NCBI GenBank assembly: GCA_021203305.1 | Contig: JAJQBK010000009.1 | Span: 36,429 to 100,428, forward strand | DNA: 64,000 nt | Direction: 5' to 3' | Source of the DNA: Lachnospiraceae bacterium | GTDB taxonomy: Bacteria > Bacillota > Clostridia > Lachnospirales > Lachnospiraceae | Shown here: positions 39,602 through 47,341 of the stretch, in pieces | Numbering within the stretch: the stretch's first letter is position 1 | Layout of the letters: the number at the start of each line of letters is the position of its first letter | Notes under the pieces: model-generated | Databases searched by the model: none | What the model saw: only the letters and a program-made list of their open reading frames with translations | Told to the model about the DNA's origin: nothing | Translations under genes and position numbers: made by a program

Positions 39602-40594
39602 CTAATTCAGAACAGCCTTCAATACTCTCAGAGCGTTCTCCCCTTTGATCTTGTCAATCACGCTCTCTGTCATACCCGCCTTCTTCATGGTGTCAAATAA
39701 CCGGGGCAAGTCCCCGCAGTGAGGCATTGCCGGATTGGTCTCAATGCCGTCAAAATCACTGCCCAGCGCCAGCACATCCTCCCCTCCCACATTGATAATG
39801 TGAAGGGCGTGCCTGACAAAATCGTCCAGGCTGACCTTCGTTCCGTCGTCATTCAGAAAATCCGCGGCAAAGTTCAACCCCATCACCCCGCCGTGCTCTG
39901 CCAGCGTCCGAATCTGCGCGTCCGTCAGATTCCTCTTATGCCCGCAGACACTCCGAGCATTGGAGTGGCTTGCCACAAAAGGCTTACGGGTACAGGCGGC
40001 TACATCCCAGAACCCGGCGTCTGACAGATGGGATACATCAACGATGACTCCCATCTCCTCCATGGCCTCCACCATTTCGATTCCCCGCCCGGTCAGTCCC
40101 GGATACTCCCCCTTCACCTTCCAGTTCACCGCCTCCGGCACAGGCGTCTCCTCCTTCGCCCCGGGATAACCCAGCTCGTTGGGGAAATTCCAGGTCAGCG
40201 TAATCAGCCGGACGCCATACTCATAAAACTCCCGCAGCTTCTCAACGCTGCCCTGCAGCACGCCGCCCTCCTCAATGGTCAGCATCCCTGACAGCTTTCC
40301 CGCCGCCTGATTTTTCTCAATATCTGAGAATCGATACACCGGCTCTATGTATGACTCATTTTCCTTCATGCATCTTTGAAAAAGCTCCGCCAGCTTCTTC
40401 CCCTTCTCATAAGGGTCTTCGCCCCTCCCCATAAAAACAAAGGCCGCGAAGCATTGCAGCAGATAACCGCTCTGATGCATCCTCTCCAGATCCAGATGGC
40501 CCTCCCGCCTGTACAGGCTCTGGGGCTCCCCCTGCTTTTCCATGCGCAGCATCCGGCTTAAAGTGTCACAGTGCAAATCAATAATGTTCATCAT
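39602..40594 (-). CDS. Membrane dipeptidase family (M19) zinc peptidase
   Basis: 330 residues, renal-dipeptidase family. Metal-site residues: His and Asp in DLHCDT, Glu in MLTIEEGGVL, and His in DVSHLSD and ASHSNARS. Such cytoplasmic bacterial members hydrolyse dipeptides, including some D-amino-acid dipeptides; the exact substrate is unknown. Two adjacent ATGs (40594 and 40591) follow AAGGAGA; the spacing is 5 or 8 nt and cannot be decided. Lies 148 bp downstream of addB on the opposite side with no operon link visible. Confidence 0.9.
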   Translation of the reverse strand: MMNIIDLHCDTLSRMLRMEKQGEPQSLYRREGHLDLERMHQSGYLLQCFAAFVFMGRGEDPYEKGKKLAELFQRCMKENESYIEPVYRFSDIEKNQAAGKLSGMLTIEEGGVLQGSVEKLREFYEYGVRLITLTWNFPNELGYPGAKEETPVPEAVNWKVKGEYPGLTGRGIEMVEAMEEMGVIVDVSHLSDAGFWDVAACTRKPFVASHSNARSVCGHKRNLTDAQIRTLAEHGGVMGLNFAADFLNDDGTKVSLDDFVRHALHIINVGGEDVLALGSDFDGIETNPAMPHCGDLPRLFDTMKKAGMTESVIDKIKGENALRVLKAVLN

Positions 40595-40617
40595 CCTGTC
40601 TCCTTATCTTTGATGTC

Positions 40618-40803
40618 GGCAAACGGACATCACTACATATAAAAGTCAATTGCTCCGCTCTTCGAGCTCCCGCAATCGTGACCTATATTCGCAATCCGCC
40701 CATTCTCCTTCAGAAAATAGCTGCTTGCTCATACAAGTCAGCCATACGCTTAGCCGTGCAGGCACGGCACAAGCCTGGCTATTGACAACACTTTTACAGT
40801 AAA
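40618..40803. repeat. Inverted-repeat element D, upstream of the pyridoxamine kinase gene
   Basis: Begins CAAACGGACATCACTACATA and ends CACTTTTACAGTAAA. The same two ends occur in a short version at 41955-42019, on the other side of the pyridoxamine kinase gene. The end sequences ATAAAAG/CTTTTA are inverted relative to each other. Interior unrelated to known genes. Confidence 0.6.
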
Positions 40804-40890
40804 TTTCATTTCGCATCAGGTCAATTTATGCTATGATAAAAACAAGTATAACACCATTCCCGGCTCAATGGAAGAAAGGCATTTTAAAAT

Positions 40891-41916
40891 ATGAAAAATC
40901 AAGTGACCTCAACCGCCCCGGCGCTGGCCGATCCCCATCCCCCGAAAAAGCTCGCCCTCGTCAGCGACCTGACAGGGTACGGGCGCTGCTCCCTGACAGT
41001 GGCCCTTCCCGTCATCTCTCAGCTGGGCGTTCAATGCTGCCCGGTGCCCACAGCTGTTTTTTCCAACCACACCGGATATCCGGCCTGGCACATGACGGAT
41101 TATACACCGGAGCTTACAGCTTATCTGGGCGCCTGGAAGGCGCTTGACTTTTCTTTTGACGGAATTCTGACCAGCTTTCTGGGAAATCAGGCGCAGGCTG
41201 ACCTGATCCGGCAGTTTTTAACGGATTTTAAAAAGGAAAATACCCTGTACATCCTGGATCCGGCCATGGGAGACAATGGCAAAGCCTACGCGACCTGCGG
41301 AGAGGAGATTCAGGAGAGCATGCGCTCACTGACTGCCCTGGCGGATGTAATCACACCGAACGTGACCGAGGCCTGCCTTCTGACCAACACGCCCTGGCGT
41401 CCGGATTTTTCCCGAAACGAGCTGGTCACACTGGCGCAAAGGCTGCTTTCCATGGGGCCAAAGCAGGTGGTTATCACCGGCATTCCCTGCAAAAGCTTCA
41501 TCGGAAATCTATGTATGACAGATAAAGAACCCCTGTCAGAAAAAATATCCGCCTCTGAAAGCCGCCATATACCGTCAGAAAAACTGACCGCTTTCCTGCG
41601 CACCAAAAGAGTCGCCCAACCACGCCACGGCACCGGCGATATCTTCTCCGCCATTCTGGCCGCCGAGCTTTTAAAAGGAACTCCACTGAAAGGAGTCTCC
41701 CAGCCCGGAGTGCCGTCAAAAGGAGCCTCCCTGACAGAAAAACCGTTGAAAGCGCCCTCGCCGACCGGCGCCCCGTTCCCCAGTCAGGAAACGCTCACCG
41801 CCGCCGTCAAAAAAGCCTCCGGCTTCGTGAGAAAGTGCCTGCTTGTGTCCGACGCCTGCTCTCTCCCCGAACCGGAGGGTGTATGCTTTGAAAAGGTGCT
41901 GTATCAGTTAAGATAA
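40891..41916 (+). CDS. Pyridoxamine/pyridoxal kinase
   Basis: PfkB-type kinase phosphorylating vitamin B6 vitamers to feed pyridoxal-5'-phosphate salvage. 341 residues, longer than the usual 280-290. Features: SDLTGYGRCSLTVALPV and AVFSNHTGYPAWHMTDYT at the substrate side, DPAMGDNGKAY, and the catalytic anion hole GTGDIFSA. Right after GTGDIFSAILAAELL there is an in-frame Pro/Lys/Ser-rich insert of about 40 residues (KGTPLKGVSQPG, KAPSPTGAPF) made of imperfect repeats. Flanked on both sides by related short inverted-repeat elements. Start ATG with AAGAAAGG about 11 nt upstream. Confidence 0.9.
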   Translation: MKNQVTSTAPALADPHPPKKLALVSDLTGYGRCSLTVALPVISQLGVQCCPVPTAVFSNHTGYPAWHMTDYTPELTAYLGAWKALDFSFDGILTSFLGNQAQADLIRQFLTDFKKENTLYILDPAMGDNGKAYATCGEEIQESMRSLTALADVITPNVTEACLLTNTPWRPDFSRNELVTLAQRLLSMGPKQVVITGIPCKSFIGNLCMTDKEPLSEKISASESRHIPSEKLTAFLRTKRVAQPRHGTGDIFSAILAAELLKGTPLKGVSQPGVPSKGASLTEKPLKAPSPTGAPFPSQETLTAAVKKASGFVRKCLLVSDACSLPEPEGVCFEKVLYQLR

Positions 41917-41954
41917 ATAACAACTGTCTTCCATCTTTATCACGAATATTTACA

Positions 41955-42019
41955 AAACGGACATCACCATATGTAAAAGCCGATTGCTTCGTGCTTTCAG
42001 CACTTTTACAGTAAAATTG
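41955..42019. repeat. Inverted-repeat element E, downstream of the pyridoxamine kinase gene
   Basis: Short 65-bp version of the element at 40618: AAAACGGACATCACCATATG, then TGTAAAAG ... CTTTTACA forming a perfect 8-bp hairpin end pair, then GTAAA. Could be an internally deleted copy. Confidence 0.6.
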
Positions 42020-42159
42020 CAAATAGGACGATGTATCGACTACATGAAAAAAACTTCTGTGATATAATTTTCCTATGGAGGAACAGTCTGCTTCTACCAA
42101 TTCAAAAGATGCCCGAAAGCAGTTGAGAAATCAAGGGGAATAATATATAATGAAACAGG

Positions 42160-42729
42160 GTGCAGACTACAAATTATTATATGATCACCATCCCAATCGA
42201 TTCCCTTACGCAATGTTTAAAGGATGCCAAAACCGGAGAGGTATATGAAACCGAGGTCATCGAATTAAAGCGTAAAAGCTTTCTGGCAAAATTCAATTCC
42301 AGAACAGGATGGCATGTAAACTGGAGTAAATTTTCAAAAGAGGTAAGCGTATATGCTCTGGTATTAAAAGGGACAGTCGACATTCAGGGAATGGTTGCTG
42401 TCTCTGAAGACCGTACTGCGCAGGGCATATATATCAACTGGGCCTGTGCATCTCCGGAAAACGATACCTATTTTAACGGGAAAAGAAGATTTTACGGCGT
42501 AGGAGGCCATCTGCTGGCAATCGCCGGAGAAATCTCGTCAAAGTACGGATATGGCGGTTTTATTCACGCAGAAGCAATGGATCGAGTACTACTTGAACAT
42601 TTGTGTAATGAGCATGGAGCAATACATATTCCGTTGCCTGAGCATCCATATCATTTTATTATGGATGAAAAAGCAATGAGCAAAATCCGGGAGGAATATC
42701 AATATGAATGGTCAGACGACAAATATTAA
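42160..42729 (+). CDS. GNAT-fold-like protein of unknown function, first gene of a two-gene unit
   Basis: Up to 189 residues. The segment YGVGGHLLAIAGEISSKYGYGG followed by LLEHLCNEHGA looks like the acetyl-CoA-binding part of GNAT acetyltransferases, but the family is not recognised with certainty. Start unclear: GTG at 42160 or ATG at 42181 (MITIPIDSL); neither has a good ribosome site, while AAGGGG serves an out-of-frame ATG at 42150 opening only 32 codons. Overlaps the downstream small gene by 26 bp. Such an overlapping acetyltransferase-like/small-protein pair would suit a toxin-antitoxin module, but that is speculation. Confidence 0.7.
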   Translation: MQTTNYYMITIPIDSLTQCLKDAKTGEVYETEVIELKRKSFLAKFNSRTGWHVNWSKFSKEVSVYALVLKGTVDIQGMVAVSEDRTAQGIYINWACASPENDTYFNGKRRFYGVGGHLLAIAGEISSKYGYGGFIHAEAMDRVLLEHLCNEHGAIHIPLPEHPYHFIMDEKAMSKIREEYQYEWSDDKY

Positions 42730-42898
42730 TTATAGTGAACGCAGAAAAGCCATGGAAAAATATATAGAAACTCATGACCCCTATCATCCGGCCGCATCTA
42801 CAATCGATCTGCACGCCCTTACAGCATACGCGGATCAGAAAAACATTCCTCTATCAGAAGTAAAAGAAGAGGATATTCTAAAATTCAAACGCAGCTGA
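42704..42898 (+). CDS. Small conserved-looking hypothetical protein, second gene of the pair
   Basis: 64 residues, charged and probably helical (SERRKAMEKYIETHDPYHPA; ALTAYADQKNIPLSEVKEED). A GGGAGG ribosome site lies inside the end of the preceding gene, 9 nt before the ATG, so the pair is translationally coupled. No recognised domain. A hairpin follows at 42931-42962. Confidence 0.65.
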   Translation: MNGQTTNINYSERRKAMEKYIETHDPYHPAASTIDLHALTAYADQKNIPLSEVKEEDILKFKRS

Positions 42899-42930
42899 AG
42901 TATTTTACAGAGCTTCAACCTACACTATTA

Positions 42931-42962
42931 TTTGAGTCCGGTGCCTGGCGCCGGACTCATTT
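42931..42962 (+). terminator. Terminator after the GNAT-like/small-protein pair
   Basis: GAGTCCGG and CCGGACTC pair around TGCCTGGCG, followed by ATTTGTC. It lies between convergent genes and the T-run is short. Confidence 0.6.
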
Positions 42963-42988
42963 GTCTGCTGCAATGAACCCGCATGGTC

Positions 42989-43615
42989 TCAGATCTCCGG
43001 ATTCTCCCCGATCATCCCGATGTAGGCTCCTTCATCCAGTCCGCCGTCCTTATGCCCGATGAGCCATTTATTGCGGGCCGCCAGCAGCCGGTCCTCCGTC
43101 ACCGGGCCGTCCGTCTGATGAGCGCACTCAAGAGGAAGGTTCGTGTCCTTTGGAAGCACCACCGCCACCTGGAAGGGCAGCCCAAACGCCCGGCAGGGCG
43201 CGTAATGCAGGGTAGTAGCGTACACCTCCACCGCCACACCAGCCGGCACCAGAAAGGCCTCCACCTTCCCGGTATCATAAATGAAATCCTCCGTAATATC
43301 CTGGCGGCTGCCCAGCAGCAGCACAAAATCGCCGGTGGACACGTTGATTTCACTGTCCCTGTGATACTCCAGCGCGTTCAGCTTTGTATTATAGCCGTTG
43401 CAGAAGCCGATCTGGATGGGCATCTCCCCGTAATAAGTCTCAGAGAGCCGCTTCATCAGCGGGACCGCCTCCAGGCTCGCCACGGAAGGCTCATAGACCA
43501 CGCCCTCCGTCACCGGCGTCTTGGCCAGCGCCGCCACAAGCTCTGAAAAATCCAGATGGGTGATCACTGTGCCGTATTTCTTAAATTCAGGGTCTGTCAC
43601 ATTATAGATTTTCAT
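42989..43615 (-). CDS. DUF4867 family protein
   Basis: 208 residues; resembles the DUF4867 family often seen beside sugar kinases in Clostridia. Visible blocks: KKYGTVITHLDFSEL, NALEYHRDSEINVSTGDFV, and FLVPAGVAVEVYATTLHYAP, which suggests a cupin or ureidoglycolate-lyase-like barrel. The frame runs 51 codons further upstream, but MKIYNVTD at 43615 has AAAGGA ahead and is the likely start. It follows the xylulokinase gene by about 180 bp, so a role in pentulose or ketose metabolism (isomerase-like) is a reasonable guess. Confidence 0.68.
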   Translation of the reverse strand: MKIYNVTDPEFKKYGTVITHLDFSELVAALAKTPVTEGVVYEPSVASLEAVPLMKRLSETYYGEMPIQIGFCNGYNTKLNALEYHRDSEINVSTGDFVLLLGSRQDITEDFIYDTGKVEAFLVPAGVAVEVYATTLHYAPCRAFGLPFQVAVVLPKDTNLPLECAHQTDGPVTEDRLLAARNKWLIGHKDGGLDEGAYIGMIGENPEI

Positions 43616-43796
43616 ATTTTCCTTTCTGACCTGCTTTCCCGCATTTTCAGGTCCGGTATTCTGTCTGATTTTCCCACATAGCACCTTTAAAATACCCCGG
43701 TTTCTCTGCTGATCCGTTTGCAGCATATTGCAGATTCCCAATTCTCCGCACTTGCTGTTTTCCCGCATCTGCGCCGGAGAACCGTCCGCCGGGCGC

Positions 43797-45272
43797 TCAC
43801 TCTCCGTAAATCTCGGAATAGCTCTTCTTTAACGCCGGATACAGCTTCACAAACTGCCTGTACTTCTCCTCATATCGTGCCGCCAGCTCAGGCTCCGGAC
43901 GCACCTCGTCCACCACCCTGACAATCCGCGCCGCCGCTTCCTCCACGCTGCCGTACACGCCGCAGGCCACCGCCGCCAGCATGGCGCCACCCATGGAGGG
44001 GCCCTCCTCCACCGCGGGTACCTGCACTGGGATATTGAAAATATTGGCGATCATGCTTTTCCAAAGAGGGCTCTTCGCGCCGCCGCCGCAGATCTTCGTG
44101 GAGGAAATATGGATGTCCTGGCTCTTTGCCACCTCAAAGGAATCCCGCAGGGCAAAGGCCACGCCCTCCAGCACCGCCTGGGTCATATCCGCCCTGGAGG
44201 TGTCCATGCTCATGCCGATAAAGGCTCCCCGGGCGCTGGGATCATTGTGCGGAGACCGCTCGCCCATCAGATAGGGCAGGAAAAAGACCATATTTTCTCC
44301 CAGCTTCTCAACCCCCGCCTGTTCTCCGCTGAAATCCTGCGTGGATAAAATATCCTCCATCCACCACTTATTGCAGGAGGCCGCGCTGAGCATGCAGCCC
44401 ATCAGGTGAAAATGTCCGTCCGCGTGGGCAAAGGCGTGCAGAGCGTTCTGAGAATCCACCAGGAATTTCTCAGAGGAAATAAACAGAGTGCCGCTGGTGC
44501 CCAGGGAAAGATTACACTGCCCGTCGCCCACGGTACCGGTCCCCACAGCCGCCGCCGCGTTGTCTCCCGCTCCCGCCGCGACCACAACGTTATGTCCGAT
44601 TCCAAGCAGATCGGCCACATCAGGCTTCACGCAGCCGATTTTTTCATAGCTCTCAAAAAGCCGGGGCAGCATGTCCTCGGAAATGCCGCAGATTTCACAC
44701 ATCTGCGCTGACCATTTTTTATTTTTCACATCCAGAAGAAGCATCCCGGAGGCGTCGGAATAGTCGGTGCTGTGGACGCCGGTCAGCCGGTAGGCCAGAT
44801 AATCCTTAGGCAGCATGATTTTTTTGATTTTCTGAAAATTCTCCGGTTCATTTTTCCTAAGCCATAAAAGCTTCGGCGCTGTGAAACCGGCAAAGGCAAT
44901 ATTGGCCGTATATTCGCTTAATTTTTCCTTTCCGATTTCCTGATTTAAATATTCGCACTCCACCCCGGTGCGCCCGTCATTCCACAGAATCGCCGGACGA
45001 ATCACCTGATCCTTCTCATCCAGAATCACCAGTCCGTGCATCTGGCCGCCGAAGCTTATGCCCGCCACCAAAGACCTGTCCTGTCCCTCCAGCAGCTTGC
45101 CAAGGCCGGCAATGGTCTGTTCATACCAGTCCTCCGGGCGCTGCTCTGACCAGCCCGGCTTCGGGAAAAAGATCGGATACTCTCTGGAAACAATCTTTAA
45201 AATTTCGCCGCCCTCCGACATCAGCAGAAGCTTCACGGCGCTGGTGCCCAGGTCAATTCCTATAAAATTCAT
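43797..45272 (-). CDS. xylB: Xylulokinase (FGGY family)
   Basis: Phosphorylates D-xylulose to xylulose-5-phosphate for the pentose phosphate pathway. 491 residues, usual length. FGGY-kinase features: IGIDLGTSAVKLLLM at the N-terminus, ISFGGQMHGLVILD (substrate region), LWNDGRT, LSLGTSGTLF and KICGGGAKSPLWKSMIANIF (ATP side). The MHGLV motif favours xylulokinase over glycerol or ribulose kinase. Promoter at 45411-45439. DUF4867 follows on the same strand. Confidence 0.92.
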   Translation of the reverse strand: MNFIGIDLGTSAVKLLLMSEGGEILKIVSREYPIFFPKPGWSEQRPEDWYEQTIAGLGKLLEGQDRSLVAGISFGGQMHGLVILDEKDQVIRPAILWNDGRTGVECEYLNQEIGKEKLSEYTANIAFAGFTAPKLLWLRKNEPENFQKIKKIMLPKDYLAYRLTGVHSTDYSDASGMLLLDVKNKKWSAQMCEICGISEDMLPRLFESYEKIGCVKPDVADLLGIGHNVVVAAGAGDNAAAAVGTGTVGDGQCNLSLGTSGTLFISSEKFLVDSQNALHAFAHADGHFHLMGCMLSAASCNKWWMEDILSTQDFSGEQAGVEKLGENMVFFLPYLMGERSPHNDPSARGAFIGMSMDTSRADMTQAVLEGVAFALRDSFEVAKSQDIHISSTKICGGGAKSPLWKSMIANIFNIPVQVPAVEEGPSMGGAMLAAVACGVYGSVEEAAARIVRVVDEVRPEPELAARYEEKYRQFVKLYPALKKSYSEIYGE

Positions 45273-45410
45273 GTGTCCTCCATTCCGCCGCGGGGTTCTG
45301 CGGCCTCTCCTCTCCTCATCACAGCTGAAGTGTCATGTCGTCACAGCCGCCTGAACGCACCGTTCTCCGTCCGCGCCGCTTCACCGGAGAGACTTATTTT
45401 TCCTGAAGCC

Positions 45411-45439
45411 ATTATAGCAAACCGTTCCGGTTCGGACAA
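45411..45439 (-). promoter_or_regulatory. Promoter of xylB, with possible operator
   Basis: Minus-strand TTGTCC (45434-45439), 17-bp spacer, TATAAT (45411-45416). The spacer contains AACCG-GAA-CGGTT, inverted arms that may be bound by a repressor. Confidence 0.65.
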
Positions 45440-45482
45440 TCATTATTAAGAAAATATTAAGGAAAACATTCATTGTCCCTGA

Positions 45483-45511
45483 TTGAAAAAGAAGGGCAAA
45501 GCTGGTAAACT
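45483..45511 (+). promoter_or_regulatory. Promoter of the CAP-domain gene
   Basis: TTGAAA (45483-45488), 17-bp spacer, TAAACT (45506-45511). A small hairpin CCGCCCCTGCGG follows in the leader. Confidence 0.55.
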
Positions 45512-45622
45512 GGGAAAAGAGATTGCCGCCCCTGCGGCAGCGAAGGATTCATTTCCCCGCGGACAACATGGCGAAACATGCCAAAGGTGTTATTTGACGG
45601 GAGAAACGAAGGTGACAGCGAC

Positions 45623-46378
45623 ATGAAACAGAGACTTCTGACAGTTCTGTTGGTTCTGGCGTTTACGGTATCCGTCTCCGCCGGATATAATTCAAATTCT
45701 GAAATAAGCGAAGGAATGGAAACCTCTTCACCTTCCTCCGTAGTTATCATCGACCCTGTGGGAAACATTGACCTCCACGAATACGTCGGCCTTACGGAGG
45801 AAAATACCGACACAACCGGGAACTACAACCTTGCGAAAGAGGATACCGGCACAGACAGAAGCGTCGACCTTGCGAAGGAAAATACCGGCACAGCCGGAAG
45901 CGCCGCCGTTCTCGAGGAAAACACGAACGCCTTATCAGATACCGGCAACGCCGCCGTTTCCATCCCCGCGGATGAAAACGTCACCATCCAGACCAACACG
46001 GAGGCCGTCACCGGCACCTTCCACTACGAGGAGGCCTACAAGGTTCTGACCATGGTAAATGAACACCGGGAGGAAATCGGGGTATCCCCCCTGACCTGGG
46101 ATGAGGATATGAAGGAAGCCGCCCGGATCAGAGCCGCCGAAGCGACCCTCTCCTGGTCCCACACCCGCCCAAACGGCGAACCCTGGTACACCGTCAGCTC
46201 CCTCGTCAAGGGGGAGAACCTTGCCAAGGGCTATAACAGCGCCGAGGACGTCTTTGCCGCCTGGATGGAGTCGGACGGCCACCGGGAAAATATGGAGTGG
46301 GTTCTGGCAACGACCATCTATGTGGCTTATTTTGAGACCGCCACCGGCGGATACTGGTCCATGGAACTGGGGTATTAA
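45623..46378 (+). CDS. Secreted CAP (SCP/PR1-like) domain protein
   Basis: Exported 251-residue protein. A signal peptide (MKQRLLTVLLVLAFTVSVSA) is followed by a polar Thr/Asn/Glu-rich region with imperfect 14-residue repeats (EENTDTTGNYNLAKE, KENTGTAGS) and a C-terminal CAP domain: VNEHREEIGVSPLTWDED, AATLSWSHTRPNG near it, GENLAKG and WMESDGHRENM. CAP proteins of Firmicutes act outside the cell, some after sporulation (YkwD-like); role here unknown. The ATG at 45623 has AAGGTGA 8 nt upstream; an earlier in-frame start gives a signal peptide with an unsuitable N-terminus. Confidence 0.9.
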   Translation: MKQRLLTVLLVLAFTVSVSAGYNSNSEISEGMETSSPSSVVIIDPVGNIDLHEYVGLTEENTDTTGNYNLAKEDTGTDRSVDLAKENTGTAGSAAVLEENTNALSDTGNAAVSIPADENVTIQTNTEAVTGTFHYEEAYKVLTMVNEHREEIGVSPLTWDEDMKEAARIRAAEATLSWSHTRPNGEPWYTVSSLVKGENLAKGYNSAEDVFAAWMESDGHRENMEWVLATTIYVAYFETATGGYWSMELGY

Positions 46379-46430
46379 TGCCCGACGCCGTATGAGCAGA
46401 CTGTTTTACAAAAAAACGGTTAAAATACAA

Positions 46431-46472
46431 AGCCGCTGCGCAAAGACGGTTTCTGGTCTTTCCGCGGCGGCT
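46431..46472 (+). terminator. Hairpin after the CAP gene, possible terminator
   Basis: AGCCGCTGCG-CAAAGAC and GTCTTT-CCGCGGCGGCT form a long imperfect stem, followed by CCACTTTT. The T-run is short, so termination is likely but not certain. Confidence 0.55.
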
Positions 46473-46551
46473 CCACTTTTGTCGTCAACATTTGTACATG
46501 GGGTTTCTTGCGATTTCTGTCCGCAAAAAGAATTTCCCCTTCATGCAAACA

Positions 46552-47152
46552 TTACGGAAGAGGCTCTTTGTACAGCTCCTCCAAAATTTTGTCAAGATCA
46601 TAGTCCGGCGCGTATTTCTGCGCCGCTTCCACAATTTCGTTGATCTGGGATAGTTCGCATTCCAGGGCATCTGCAATCTCTTCGACTGTCTTGCCTTTTG
46701 CAAGCTTGCGTTATCATACATCATCCGTACCCGGTTGTCACGATATTCATTTGTTTCTTTTCCGGCAATATCCGGTACCCTGTTTTTCAGGAAACAAGAG
46801 ACATATTCTTCTGCTGTTCATTCAGGATTTCAATTACTTCCCCGACAAAACTGTCCATCTCCTGTTTTGACCTGCTTCCCCGCATTTTATTTTCAAGGAT
46901 TTGCTCAATTTTTCCTGTCTGGTTGTTCATTATTACAATCCTGTCACCGAGTAAAATCACCTCCTCAACATTATGTATGACAAACAAAAAAATGTACACT
47001 TGCCTACCAGCCGGGCGAAATGCCGGGGCATAAAACATAATCCGTCCGTCACGCACAAAGGCCTGAATCGCGAGAATACCGTTTTTCATTCCCAGATCAG
47101 AGAACATCTCACATACTTTGTCATGAACTAGCCTGCTTTTCCGCCCGCGCAT
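46552..47152 (-). pseudogene. Frameshifted gene of unknown family
   Basis: Three consecutive pieces in different frames read as one protein. First MRGRKSRLVHDKVCEMF to EVIEILNE, stopping at 46787. Then EEYVSCFLKNRVPDIAGKE to DNRVRMMYDNA in a second frame. Then KLAKGKTVEEIADALE to LEELYKEPLP, ending at the TAA at 46552. The C-terminal KGKTVEEIADALE segment resembles tails of Rpn-like or other clostridial repeat-family proteins, but the family is not identified. At least two indels make it non-functional unless there are sequencing errors. Confidence 0.65.
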
Positions 47153-47222
47153 CTCAAATATTCTATCATATCCGTCACCGCCTCAAGGTGAGAAAAATAA
47201 TATCCGGCGAAATTTTTCCCAC

Positions 47223-47258
47223 AAAAAAAGGCACCATCAAAATGACAGTGCCCTTTTT
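47223..47258 (-). terminator. Bidirectional terminator after the large ABC gene
   Basis: AAAAAAAGGCAC and GTGCCCTTTTT pair across a 13-nt loop. On the minus strand it ends in a long T-run and serves the gene at 47342. Confidence 0.8.
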
Positions 47259-47341
47259 ACAGACAATTTTTTTATAGTATGCCCAAATACCGTGAATAAC
47301 AACAAAAGCTCAGATAAAACACCGAAACCTGGTTTTCCCTC

